From NCBI GenBank assembly GCA_022839625.1, contig JALHJL010000003.1:90083-154082 (forward strand): a stretch of 64,000 nt of DNA. Reading direction: 5' to 3'. Below, one piece after another: positions 17,914-26,151 of the stretch; positions within the stretch are counted from its first letter, which is position 1, and each line of letters begins with the position of its first letter. Position numbers and translations under genes: made by a program. This stretch comes from Phycisphaerales bacterium (GTDB lineage Bacteria; Planctomycetota; Phycisphaerae; UBA1845; Fen-1342). The notes beneath the pieces are model-generated. The model was given only the letters and a program-made list of their open reading frames with translations. It did no database searches and had not been told where the DNA came from.

Positions 17914-19731
17914 ATGATGGACGCCGACTGGCTCTTCAACTCGATCCGCGATCAGTCCGGCGACACGGAGTTCTATCTGCCGCTGCCGGCGGGGTACAAG
18001 CCGGGCACGACGAAGTTCGTGGTGGTGTTCGGAACGGTCATGAGCGGGTTGGGCAAGGGGATCTTCAGTTCTTCGCTGGCCAAGTGTGTTCAGGACCGCG
18101 GACTGCGCGTCGCCCCGATCAAGCTCGAAGGCTACCTCAATATCGACTCGGGCACACTGAATCCGTTTCGCCACGGGGAAGTCTTCGTTCTGGATGACGG
18201 CACTGAGTGCGATATGGACCTCGGCACCTATGAGCGCGCCCTGGACCAGGACCTCAGCCGGCTTAACTTCGCCACCAGCGGCCAGATCTACCGCCGCGTG
18301 CTCGAACGCGAGCGGACCGGGGCCTACCTGGGCCGGGACGTCCAGATGATCCCGCACGTCACCGGCGAGGTGAAGAACCGGCTGCGCGAGCTGGCGGTCG
18401 CCACGCAGGCGGACGTCGTGTTCGTCGAGATCGGGGGGACGGTCGGCGACGTCGAGAACGCCCACTACATCGAGGCCGTCCGGCAGTTGGCCTTCGAAGA
18501 AGGGCAGCGCAGCGTCTGCTTCGTCGCGCTCACGTATGTGCTGGAACCCCCCATCCTCGGCGAGCAGAAGAGCAAGGCGGCCCAGCTCGGCATCCGCCGC
18601 CTGCTCGAATGCGGGGTGCAGCCGCACATCATCGCCTGCCGGGCGCATGGGCCGGTGACGCGCAAAGTGCGGGAGAAGATCGCGCTGTTCTCGAACGTGC
18701 CGCCGGAGCGCGTCTTCAGCATGCACGACTGCGAGAGCGTGTACCTGATCCCGGAGCTGCTGCGCGGCGCGGGCTACGACAAGGCGGTGATGGAGTGGCT
18801 GGAGCTCCAGCCGCGGGCCACCGAGGAGGAGGAACGCGCCGCCCGCGAGGCCTGGACCCAGTACCTCGTCCGCCTGCGAAACGCCACGCGCGAAGTGACG
18901 ATCGGCATCACCGGCAAGTACACCGCCGTACGCGACGCGTACGCCAGCATCCTCAAGGCCCTGGAACACGCCGGCGTATACCTCGGCTGCAAGGTCCAGA
19001 CGCGCTGGGTGGATACCTCCGAGCTGACCGACGAGACGGCCGCCGCGGCGGTGCAAGACCTGCACGGCATCATCGTGCCGGGCGCGTTCGGGACCCGCGG
19101 CGCCGAAGGCAAGATCGCCTGCCTGAAGCACGCCCGGCGAAGCGGCTTGCCGTGCCTGGGAATCTGCTACGGCTTCCAGATGGCGGTAATCGAATTCGCC
19201 CGCAACGTCTGCGGCATGGAGGACGCGAACTCCACCGAAATCGAGAACGAGTGCCGCTACCCGGTGATCAATCTCCTGCCCGAGCAGAAGGAAATCGAGG
19301 GGCTGGGCGGCACCATGCGCCTCGGCGGACACGACATCGTGGTGAAGCCGGGCACGCTGGCGGCATGCATGTTCGGATCACGGGCCCGGCTGCGCTTCCG
19401 CCACCGCTACGAGGTCGATCCGCGCTACATCCCGCAGCTCGAGGCCGGGGGGATGGTCTTCTCCGGCAAGTCGCCGCGGGCCGAAATCATGAATGTCCTC
19501 GAGTTGCGGCCGGACCTGCACCCCTACTACGTGGGCACTCAGGCCCACCCCGAGCTCACCAGCCGGCCGCTCTCGCCGCAACCGTTCTTCGTCGGGCTGG
19601 TGCACGCCGCCCTGCGCCGGGCCTGCCCCGACTACGCTGAGCCGCTTGTCTATCCGCACGAGGCCGCGGACCCGTCGGACGAAGAGCGCCCGGCGCCGCA
19701 GCCCCGCTCGCACCGCGTCGAGCAGGTCTGA
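17914..19731 (+). CDS. pyrG: CTP synthase PyrG, divergent form
   Basis: 605 residues, somewhat longer than the usual 535-550. The synthase domain (about 25-290) holds 'SGLGKGIFSSSL' (P-loop), 'RHGEVF', 'CDMDLGTYERAL' and 'EIGGTVGDVENA'. The glutaminase domain (about 320-570) has the nucleophile Cys in 'CLGICYGFQ' and His-Glu in 'GTQAHPELTSRP'. It makes CTP from UTP, ATP and glutamine. Several near-invariant positions differ: usual 'GGVVSSLGKG' is 'GTVMSGLGKG', 'KLDPYLNVDPGT' is 'KLEGYLNIDSGT', and 'DLGHYERF' is 'DLGTYERA'. Start ATG 17914 abuts the kdsB stop; a second ATG follows directly. Confidence 0.9.
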   Translation: MMDADWLFNSIRDQSGDTEFYLPLPAGYKPGTTKFVVVFGTVMSGLGKGIFSSSLAKCVQDRGLRVAPIKLEGYLNIDSGTLNPFRHGEVFVLDDGTECDMDLGTYERALDQDLSRLNFATSGQIYRRVLERERTGAYLGRDVQMIPHVTGEVKNRLRELAVATQADVVFVEIGGTVGDVENAHYIEAVRQLAFEEGQRSVCFVALTYVLEPPILGEQKSKAAQLGIRRLLECGVQPHIIACRAHGPVTRKVREKIALFSNVPPERVFSMHDCESVYLIPELLRGAGYDKAVMEWLELQPRATEEEERAAREAWTQYLVRLRNATREVTIGITGKYTAVRDAYASILKALEHAGVYLGCKVQTRWVDTSELTDETAAAAVQDLHGIIVPGAFGTRGAEGKIACLKHARRSGLPCLGICYGFQMAVIEFARNVCGMEDANSTEIENECRYPVINLLPEQKEIEGLGGTMRLGGHDIVVKPGTLAACMFGSRARLRFRHRYEVDPRYIPQLEAGGMVFSGKSPRAEIMNVLELRPDLHPYYVGTQAHPELTSRPLSPQPFFVGLVHAALRRACPDYAEPLVYPHEAADPSDEERPAPQPRSHRVEQV

Positions 19732-19814
19732 TTCACTCCACGCCGATGGCGCACCAAGCCCCGGGCGGCGCATTCGCCCGGATCGGGGCACACGTTCAGC
19801 ACGCACCCATAGCA

Positions 19815-19908
19815 GTCCGTTGAAAAAGGGTACAGGCATCGCGAGAAGACCATGCAGCGCCCGCGCGCAGGTCCGCTGGCGCGGAGCCAGTCCCCTTCTT
19901 CAACGGAC
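19815..19908. repeat. Foldback element family 1, copy A
   Basis: 94 bp bounded by inverted ends: GTCCGTTGAAAAAGGG at the left and its complement with one mismatch at the right. The interior has the conserved 'TACAGGCATCGCGAGA' and 'GCGCGGAGCCAG' tracts also present in the copies at 47974-48068 and 61247-61340. It sits between the convergent pyrG and metallopeptidase genes, 83 bp after the pyrG stop. It has no coding capacity, so it looks like a MITE- or REP-type element, and it may also act as a bidirectional RNA hairpin. Confidence 0.75.
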
Positions 19909-19920
19909 ACGTAGGCCGCG

Positions 19921-22872
19921 TCACGGACCGCTCAGCAGCGCGATGAACGGGTTGATGTCGGCGAAGTTGACGCTGCCATCGTCGTTGATGTCGCCATTGT
20001 AGTCCGGGCAGCCCGGATACGCGGCCGCGTAGGCCCCCGGGTCGGCCAGGCGTAACACGAACGGATTGATGTCGCCGAAGTTGACGCTCGCGTCGCAGTT
20101 GAGATCGCCCTTCAGGCCGGCAACCGTGGTGGCCAGCGAAGCGGCCGGGCCGAACGCGGTCTCCACGCCCTGCTGATTCCGGGCCTTGACCGTGAACGTG
20201 TAGGTCGTCGAGCCGTTCAGGCCGGTGACGAGGATGTCGTTCCACTGGCTGTCCGTCTGCCAGACCGCGGTTGCGCTGGGCTGTCCGCCGGCGTTGACGT
20301 ACATGCCGTCCCACACCGGATGCGACGGGTTCGTCGCCGCGCAGCGGATCGCGAAAACGGTGTGGCTCGGGTTGCCGTTCGGGTTCACGTCCAGGTTCAT
20401 CGTGCTGCTGGTGGCGTTGCTCAGCGTCGGCGCCGCCGGCACGTTCGCCCAGGTGGTCGCGCTGGCGTTGGCCGAGAAGTTGCCCACGTTGGGCGGCGAA
20501 ACGCTGTCGCGGGCGCGCACGCGATAGGTGTACATCACGTCCGGCGACAGTCCGCTGTCCACGTACTGCGTCGACGTCTGCCAACTGCTGCTGTTGCCGC
20601 CGGCACCGCCCGAAACGAATTCGAACTCATACTGCACGGGCGGCGTCGCGTCGCTGGCCGTCGTCGCGGTCATGCTGATCGCCGAAGCGCTGACCGGGGC
20701 CGGCGGGACGGCGAACGTCATCGGGTTCGGCGTGGGCGGCGTGGTGTCCGAAGGCGCACACGCGGGGCCGGACTCGAAGTACAGCACATAGGCACCGGTG
20801 TCACCGCTCTTGCCCGACACGCGGATGTAGTACGTCGTTCCACCGGTGACCGACACGGTCAGCGAAGACTGGCTGGTCGGCAGCCAGCCGCAGTCGCCGA
20901 ACCAGCCCGTGTCGTCGGCACAGCCGATCTGGTTGCCACTGGTTCCTGGGCACCCGGTGTGGACGGACAGAACCGTGTCGTAGTTGGAGTCGCACGTTTC
21001 GAGGTGGGCCGAGCCGCTGGACACCGGGGTGTACTTGAACCACACGTCCGGGCTCGTGGTGCTGCTTCCACAACTCGCCGAACCGTCATTGGTCGCGGAC
21101 GCCGTGCTGCCTGTGTAGGTGTTGCCCGGACAGGCGATGATCGCGTTGCCGCAGTCGTCGTTCGCCGGGGGCGGGCCAGGAATCATGTTGTGCGCCAAGA
21201 AGCCGGCGGTGATGTGATCGGCATGCGCACCGCCGTAGTAGGTGTTGTCGAGCGCCAGGAACGTCGTGCCGATGGCGGGCGTGATCGAGCCGCCCGAGCC
21301 GTGCAGCGGCACGCTGTTGATCATGAGCTTGGACAAGACCTCCAGGTAGTTGAGGTGGCCGCCGCCCAGCAGCTCGTTCCGCGTGCTCCAGATGCACCCG
21401 GACAGAAGCTGGGCACACGTGTGAATGTCGCTCGTGCACGGGTACTGCATGGTGTTGTCCGCGGTCCGGATGCCGCTGTTGCAGTTGTTGTAGTAGAAGC
21501 CGTAGCCCAGGATCGGATCGTCCGCCAGCAGCACCGCCACGCTGTCGCCCACGCCCTCGCCGTACTGGTCCTGCCCACTGCCGCCGGACTGCACAATGTG
21601 GTGTCCGTACTCGTGGTGGATCACGCTCGAGTACGCCGTGTTGGCATAGCTACCGCTCATGGCGCAGAAGTTGATCGAGCTGTAGTCGTACCATGCGTTG
21701 CCCGGGCAGTACCCGCTCGTGCGCATCACGTACACCGGGAAGAAAGTCTGCGTCGCGATCGTCGGATACGTCGGATGCTGCACCAGCACCCAGTCCCGGA
21801 CGACGTTCGCCTGCACGTATCCGTTCACCTGCGCCCGCACGGCCTCGCTGTTGTTCGCCGCATTGTGCATGAAGTTCGCCGGCCCGGGCGGCGTGACCTC
21901 CATCGTCAAGGTCTCTTCCGCACCGGCCACGTTGTCCACCGTGAAGCGGTAGCCGCTCATGTACGACGTCACCGTTACCGGCGAACTGCCGGCGTTGGGA
22001 ATCGTGAAGTTGCCCGCGGCGTCCGCGTATACCTCGGTGCTGCCGATGGCGACCTTGGCCCACGGCATCACCGTCGCGACTTCAGGATTGCACTGCTCGG
22101 CCTTGGGGATCGTCGTGGCCATCCCGCTCACGTTCCCCACCACGTCGGTGAAGAGAATCATGTCCTCCGCGTGCAAGATCGCCCCGCTCGCCGCCTCGCA
22201 CACGAACCGCCACTTCTTCGGCTCCGCGCTGGGCGAAACCCCGGCCCCTACAAACGTCAACGCCACCTGCGGCGTCCGCGGCTGTCCGTCGGGGTCCGGC
22301 CAGATCACCAGCTCCGATGGGCCGAAGTCGATCAGCCCGGGCTCGAACGCCGCCGCGGCCGCGTGCGCGGCCCCCTCACGGACGCGCGCCGCCGCGTCGC
22401 GCGGCACCTCGTAGTCGCCGAGCGCGCGCACCGTGGAGTTTGCCAGTACCAGCGGATGTCCCGGCGCGTTGGCCACCAGCAACCGCAGATCGGCGCCGTA
22501 CACCGGGAGGCCGCCGCGGTACTGCCGGTAACAGACCATCGTGGCCTTGTAGGTGTCGCTCTCGGCGTCGTAGAGCAGCGGCAACGTATAACCGAGCTGG
22601 AACGTCTCGTCGGGCGTCGCTGGCAGCAGCTCGTCCGCCGCAACGCCGAAGATCTCGCCGAAAGTCCACACGAAGTTCTCCGCGCTGGCCTCCGGCGTGA
22701 GGCCGTAGCCGAACTCCGTCCCGTACACCTGCACCAGGTCCGGCCCCTCCCGAAGGAAACGGACCTCGGGGAACGCCTGCTGCAACTGCGCGGCCGCCTC
22801 CAAACCCGCGCCATCCGCCAAGACAAGGGAACCGCTCACCAAGACCGCACACAGCGAAATCCACCGACGCAT
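19921..22872 (-). CDS. Secreted zinc metallopeptidase with FN3-like and dockerin-like C-terminal domains (paralog 1)
   Basis: About 983 residues from ATG 22872 (GGAGAAG upstream; signal peptide 'RRWISLCAVLVSGSLVLA'). Order: FTP-like propeptide region (about 30-180, 'VYGTEFGYGLTPEASAE'), catalytic domain with HEXXH in 'VIHHEYGHHIV' and a likely third ligand in 'YGEGVGD', about 20 residues on. Then come a bacterial pre-peptidase-like beta domain (about 590-700, 'GTTYYIRVSGKSG'), two FN3-like domains (about 710-890) and a twin EF-hand-like tail 'GDLNCDASVNFGDINPFV' / 'GDINDDGSVNFADINPFI'. The order resembles M4/M36-type gluzincins. It probably acts outside the cell on proteins or peptides. A paralog lies just upstream. 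Confidence 0.85.
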   Translation of the reverse strand: MRRWISLCAVLVSGSLVLADGAGLEAAAQLQQAFPEVRFLREGPDLVQVYGTEFGYGLTPEASAENFVWTFGEIFGVAADELLPATPDETFQLGYTLPLLYDAESDTYKATMVCYRQYRGGLPVYGADLRLLVANAPGHPLVLANSTVRALGDYEVPRDAAARVREGAAHAAAAAFEPGLIDFGPSELVIWPDPDGQPRTPQVALTFVGAGVSPSAEPKKWRFVCEAASGAILHAEDMILFTDVVGNVSGMATTIPKAEQCNPEVATVMPWAKVAIGSTEVYADAAGNFTIPNAGSSPVTVTSYMSGYRFTVDNVAGAEETLTMEVTPPGPANFMHNAANNSEAVRAQVNGYVQANVVRDWVLVQHPTYPTIATQTFFPVYVMRTSGYCPGNAWYDYSSINFCAMSGSYANTAYSSVIHHEYGHHIVQSGGSGQDQYGEGVGDSVAVLLADDPILGYGFYYNNCNSGIRTADNTMQYPCTSDIHTCAQLLSGCIWSTRNELLGGGHLNYLEVLSKLMINSVPLHGSGGSITPAIGTTFLALDNTYYGGAHADHITAGFLAHNMIPGPPPANDDCGNAIIACPGNTYTGSTASATNDGSASCGSSTTSPDVWFKYTPVSSGSAHLETCDSNYDTVLSVHTGCPGTSGNQIGCADDTGWFGDCGWLPTSQSSLTVSVTGGTTYYIRVSGKSGDTGAYVLYFESGPACAPSDTTPPTPNPMTFAVPPAPVSASAISMTATTASDATPPVQYEFEFVSGGAGGNSSSWQTSTQYVDSGLSPDVMYTYRVRARDSVSPPNVGNFSANASATTWANVPAAPTLSNATSSTMNLDVNPNGNPSHTVFAIRCAATNPSHPVWDGMYVNAGGQPSATAVWQTDSQWNDILVTGLNGSTTYTFTVKARNQQGVETAFGPAASLATTVAGLKGDLNCDASVNFGDINPFVLRLADPGAYAAAYPGCPDYNGDINDDGSVNFADINPFIALLSGP

Positions 22873-22990
22873 CACCACTTCTCCTTTCGCGAAATGAGTT
22901 GGCATGGACTTGTCGCCTCTCCTGCTCCTCTAGATCAGGTTATCCGTTATGCGCGCGCCAAACAAGCCCCAATTGAGGCGCAACGACACC

Positions 22991-23078
22991 CGCGCGAGCA
23001 AGCGCGCGGTCCAATACGCGCTCGCTTGCGCTTCGCGTTCTGACGCCCGTAGCCAAATCGCGCGCCGTGATTTAGCGC
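22991..23078. repeat. Foldback element family 2, copy 1 (overlaps a stop codon)
   Basis: The 87-88 bp segment differs at only five positions from 43275-43362. It contains the inner stem arms (GCGCGAG... and its complement) around the loop 'GTCCAATA', and the right outer arm. The left outer arm, visible in the other copy, is decayed here. The element covers the last three codons and TAA stop (23072-23074) of the leftward metallopeptidase gene, so insertion may have supplied the present C-terminus. Confidence 0.75.
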
Positions 23079-25888
23079 GTGAGCACGGCTACGAACGGAT
23101 TGATGTCGGCGAAATTCACCACACCGTCGTCGTTGAAATCGCCATGCAGCACGACGCAGTTCGGAAACGTCGCCACATACGCGCTGGGGTCGACCACCGC
23201 CAGCACGAACGGGTTGATGTCGCCGAAATCCACCAGTCCGTCGCAGTTCAGGTCGCCGTACAGGCCGAACCGCGCCGTCACCGCGTGGCTACTGCCCATC
23301 AGGATCGTGGCGGGGTTGGCGGTGCCCGCCAGGTCGCCCATCCAGTAGTCGAAGCGTGCTCCCGACGCCGCGTGCGCCGTCAGTAGGACGGACGTGCCGT
23401 GCGGATAGTTCCCGCCGGGCGGGTCCAGCGTGACCGTGCCGGGACCGATCGTGTCCACGGTCAACGTGTAGTAGTTGATCGCGAACGCCGCCGTCACCGA
23501 CTTGTTGCTGTTCATCACGATCGTGGCGGGGTTGCTGCCGCCGCTCAGGTCCCCTTCCCAGTGGTCGAAATGCCAGCCAGTGATCGCTTCGGCCGTGAGC
23601 TGCACCGGCGTTCCGGGGGCATACGAGCCGCCAGGGGGGTCGAGCGCAATGGCACCGGTGCCGGCCGGGCTGACGTACGTGGTCAGCGTGTAGTTCGTCG
23701 GCTGGCAGGCCGGCCCCTCGATCGCCAGGCCGTACGCGCCGGTGGCGCCGCTCCACCCGCTGATGCGGACGAGGTACGTCGTCCCGGCCGTGACGTTGAG
23801 CGTGACCTCCGACGGCGCACTGTACGGCTGCCCGCAAGCGTCGTCATTGCAGCCCAGCGTGTTGCCCGAGGTCCCGGGGCAGCCGGAGTGGATCGACATC
23901 ACGGAGTCGTAGCTCGTCCCGTTGCACAGCGTGAAGTGGGCGCTGCCGCTGGTGGCGGGCGTGTACTTGTACCACACGTCCGCCGTGCTGTTGGAGCTGC
24001 CGCAGGTGGTCGCGCCGTCCACGCTGCCGCTGCTGGTGTTCCCCGTGTAGAGCGTCCCGGGGCAGGCCACGAGCGCGTTCGCGCACGCGTCGTTCGGCGG
24101 CGGCGGGGCCGGGACCATGTTGTGCGCCCCGAAGCCGGCCGTGATCTCGGCGTAGTGCGCCCCGCCGTAGTACGTGTCGTCCAGCGCGATGAACGTGTTG
24201 TAGATCGCGGGCGTGATCGACGTACTGGAGCCGTGCAGCGGAATGCTGTTCACGAACAGCTTGGACAGCACCGTCAGGTAGTTCGCGGGCTCGGTGACGA
24301 CCAGCTCGTTGCGCGTGCTCCAGATGCAGCCGGACAGCAGTTGTCCGCAGTAGTGGATCGCCCCGGAGCACGGATACTGGAGGTTGTTGTCGGCGTTGCG
24401 CAGGGGCGTGTCGCAGTCGCCGTAATAGAAGCCGTACGCCAACCCGGGGTCGTCGGTGATGAGGACACCGCAACAGTCGCTGGCGCCCTCGCCGTACGCG
24501 CCTTGGCCGCTGCCGCCGCTGGCGACGAGGTGGTGTCCGTATTCGTGGTGCACGATGACGGAGAACGCGGTGTTGCCGTAGTTCTGGCTGACGTTGGCCC
24601 GGCAGAAGTTGATCGAGCTGCCGTCGTACCAGGCGTTGCCGGGGCAATAGCCGTCCGTGCGGTTCACGTACACGGGGAAGTTGGTCTGCGTGGAAATGAC
24701 CGGGTAGCTCGGGTGCTGGGCCAGCGTCCAGTCGCGGACGACGTTGGCCTGAATGTAGCCGTTCACCTGGGCACGGACCAGCTCGTCGTTGTTGGCGTTG
24801 TTGTGCATGAAGTTCGCCGGCCCGGGCGGCGCAACCGACATCGTCAACGTCTCTTCGGCCCCCGTGACGTCATCGATGAAGAAGTACAGCCCGGACATGA
24901 ACGACTGCACGGTCACCGGGCTGCTGCCGCCATTGGGGATCACGAAATTCCCCCCGGCGTCTGAGTACGCCGTGGCGCCGCCCGTGATGCTGACCTTGGC
25001 CCAGGGCATCGCCGTGGGCACCTCGTCGGCACACTGCTCCGCTTTCGGCCCCTGGGTGGCCCGGCCGCTGACGTTGCCGACCACGTCCGTGAAGAGGATC
25101 AGGTCCTCGGCGTGCAGGATGGTGCCGTCCCCGGCGTCACACACCAGGCGCCACTTCTTGGGCTCCCCGTTGGCCGACATCCCCGCCCCCACGAAAGCGA
25201 GCGCGACTCTGGGGACCGGCGGCTTGCCCTCCGCGTCCGGCCAGATCACGAGCTCGGCGGGTGTGAAATCGACCAGCCCGGGCTCGAACGCCGACGCGGC
25301 TTCGTACGCCAGACCCTCGGCGTCGTAGGTAGCTTCGCCCGGTCGCACGGCGAACTCGCCCAGGTCATAGAGCGTCGCGTTCGCCAGGACCAGCGGGAAC
25401 CCCGGCGCGTTCTGGACCAACAACCGCAGGTCCGCTCCGAAGACCGGCAGGCCGTCTTTGAACTGCTGGTAGGTGACGAGTGTCGCCCGATACGTGTCTG
25501 CGACCTCGTCGTAAAGCATCGGGAGCGTATAGCGGTCGTCGAAAGCGTTGCCGGGCAAAAGTTCATCCGGCGTGACCCCGAAGACCTCCGCGTACGTCCG
25601 CACGAAGGTGTCGGCGCTGTGCTCCGCCGACAGGCCAAATCCGAATGCCGCGCCGTGAATCTGGGCCAGTCGGCCTTCAAGAGCGAAGAACTGCGTTTGG
25701 GGATACGACTGCTTCAAGAGGTCGCGCGCCTGGTGCGCGGCGGCGGCCGCGGGCCACCGATCAGGCTGGCTGGAGGCGGTGGCGACCGCCCCATCCGGTT
25801 GAGGCGGCTCCGCCCACGCGGCACCCGCCGCAGCGAACCCGATCAGGAACAAGCACACCATCCCCCGCGGGGCACACCACCAGCGCAT
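23072..25888 (-). CDS. Secreted zinc metallopeptidase with InlB-type repeats and dockerin-like tail (paralog 2)
   Basis: About 938 residues from ATG 25888 (GGAGAAGGAG upstream; signal segment ending near 'GAAWAEPP'). The propeptide and catalytic parts match paralog 1 closely: 'PANFMHNNANNDELVRAQVNG', HEXXH in 'VHHEYGHHLVASGGSG', 'YGEGASD' and 'CIWSTRNELV'. The tail differs: after a 'GTTYLVRISGWSGATGAYGL' beta domain there are two divergent InlB/Listeria-Bacteroides-like repeats of about 75 residues ('GTGAIALDPPGGSYAPGTPV', 'GPGTVTLDPPGGNYPHGTSV'), then the twin EF-hand-like 'DINPFV' module. The pair arose by tandem duplication with exchange of accessory domains. It is probably a secreted or surface-bound protease. 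Confidence 0.85.
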   Translation of the reverse strand: MRWWCAPRGMVCLFLIGFAAAGAAWAEPPQPDGAVATASSQPDRWPAAAAAHQARDLLKQSYPQTQFFALEGRLAQIHGAAFGFGLSAEHSADTFVRTYAEVFGVTPDELLPGNAFDDRYTLPMLYDEVADTYRATLVTYQQFKDGLPVFGADLRLLVQNAPGFPLVLANATLYDLGEFAVRPGEATYDAEGLAYEAASAFEPGLVDFTPAELVIWPDAEGKPPVPRVALAFVGAGMSANGEPKKWRLVCDAGDGTILHAEDLILFTDVVGNVSGRATQGPKAEQCADEVPTAMPWAKVSITGGATAYSDAGGNFVIPNGGSSPVTVQSFMSGLYFFIDDVTGAEETLTMSVAPPGPANFMHNNANNDELVRAQVNGYIQANVVRDWTLAQHPSYPVISTQTNFPVYVNRTDGYCPGNAWYDGSSINFCRANVSQNYGNTAFSVIVHHEYGHHLVASGGSGQGAYGEGASDCCGVLITDDPGLAYGFYYGDCDTPLRNADNNLQYPCSGAIHYCGQLLSGCIWSTRNELVVTEPANYLTVLSKLFVNSIPLHGSSTSITPAIYNTFIALDDTYYGGAHYAEITAGFGAHNMVPAPPPPNDACANALVACPGTLYTGNTSSGSVDGATTCGSSNSTADVWYKYTPATSGSAHFTLCNGTSYDSVMSIHSGCPGTSGNTLGCNDDACGQPYSAPSEVTLNVTAGTTYLVRISGWSGATGAYGLAIEGPACQPTNYTLTTYVSPAGTGAIALDPPGGSYAPGTPVQLTAEAITGWHFDHWEGDLSGGSNPATIVMNSNKSVTAAFAINYYTLTVDTIGPGTVTLDPPGGNYPHGTSVLLTAHAASGARFDYWMGDLAGTANPATILMGSSHAVTARFGLYGDLNCDGLVDFGDINPFVLAVVDPSAYVATFPNCVVLHGDFNDDGVVNFADINPFVAVLTR

Positions 25889-26151
25889 CGCTTTCTCCTT
25901 CTCCTTGAGCGACGTGTTCCACATCCAGGCCTGAGTTCCGAGTCTGCGGGCTCGCCTGCCTCTCCTAACATTGTACACTAGCAAAATGGCCCCCCTGGGG
26001 CAACGTTTGCTGCCTTACTCGGCCCGGATTGCACGCCGCACTCAGCGCCGGGAATCGGCTCCCGCGAGGCACTCGCCGCGGTCCGCCGCGACCGCCCGCG
26101 GCTCGGCTACCCTGCGGGCCCCGCGCTTGCCCTTGGAGCTCGGATTCGCGA
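25889..26151. other. Divergent intergenic region with one -10-like box
   Basis: 263 bp separate the leftward metallopeptidase from the rightward beta-propeller gene. On the minus strand TACAAT (plus 25970-25975) is a good -10 box about 82 nt before ATG 25888, but no matching -35 is seen at 16-18 bp. I see no gene or RNA structure here. Confidence 0.35.

Noticed and set aside
20320..23043. A 907-codon open frame antisense to the first metallopeptidase
   Set aside because: It is a shadow frame. Its end matches another frame's end at 43280-43327 only because both run through the foldback repeat.
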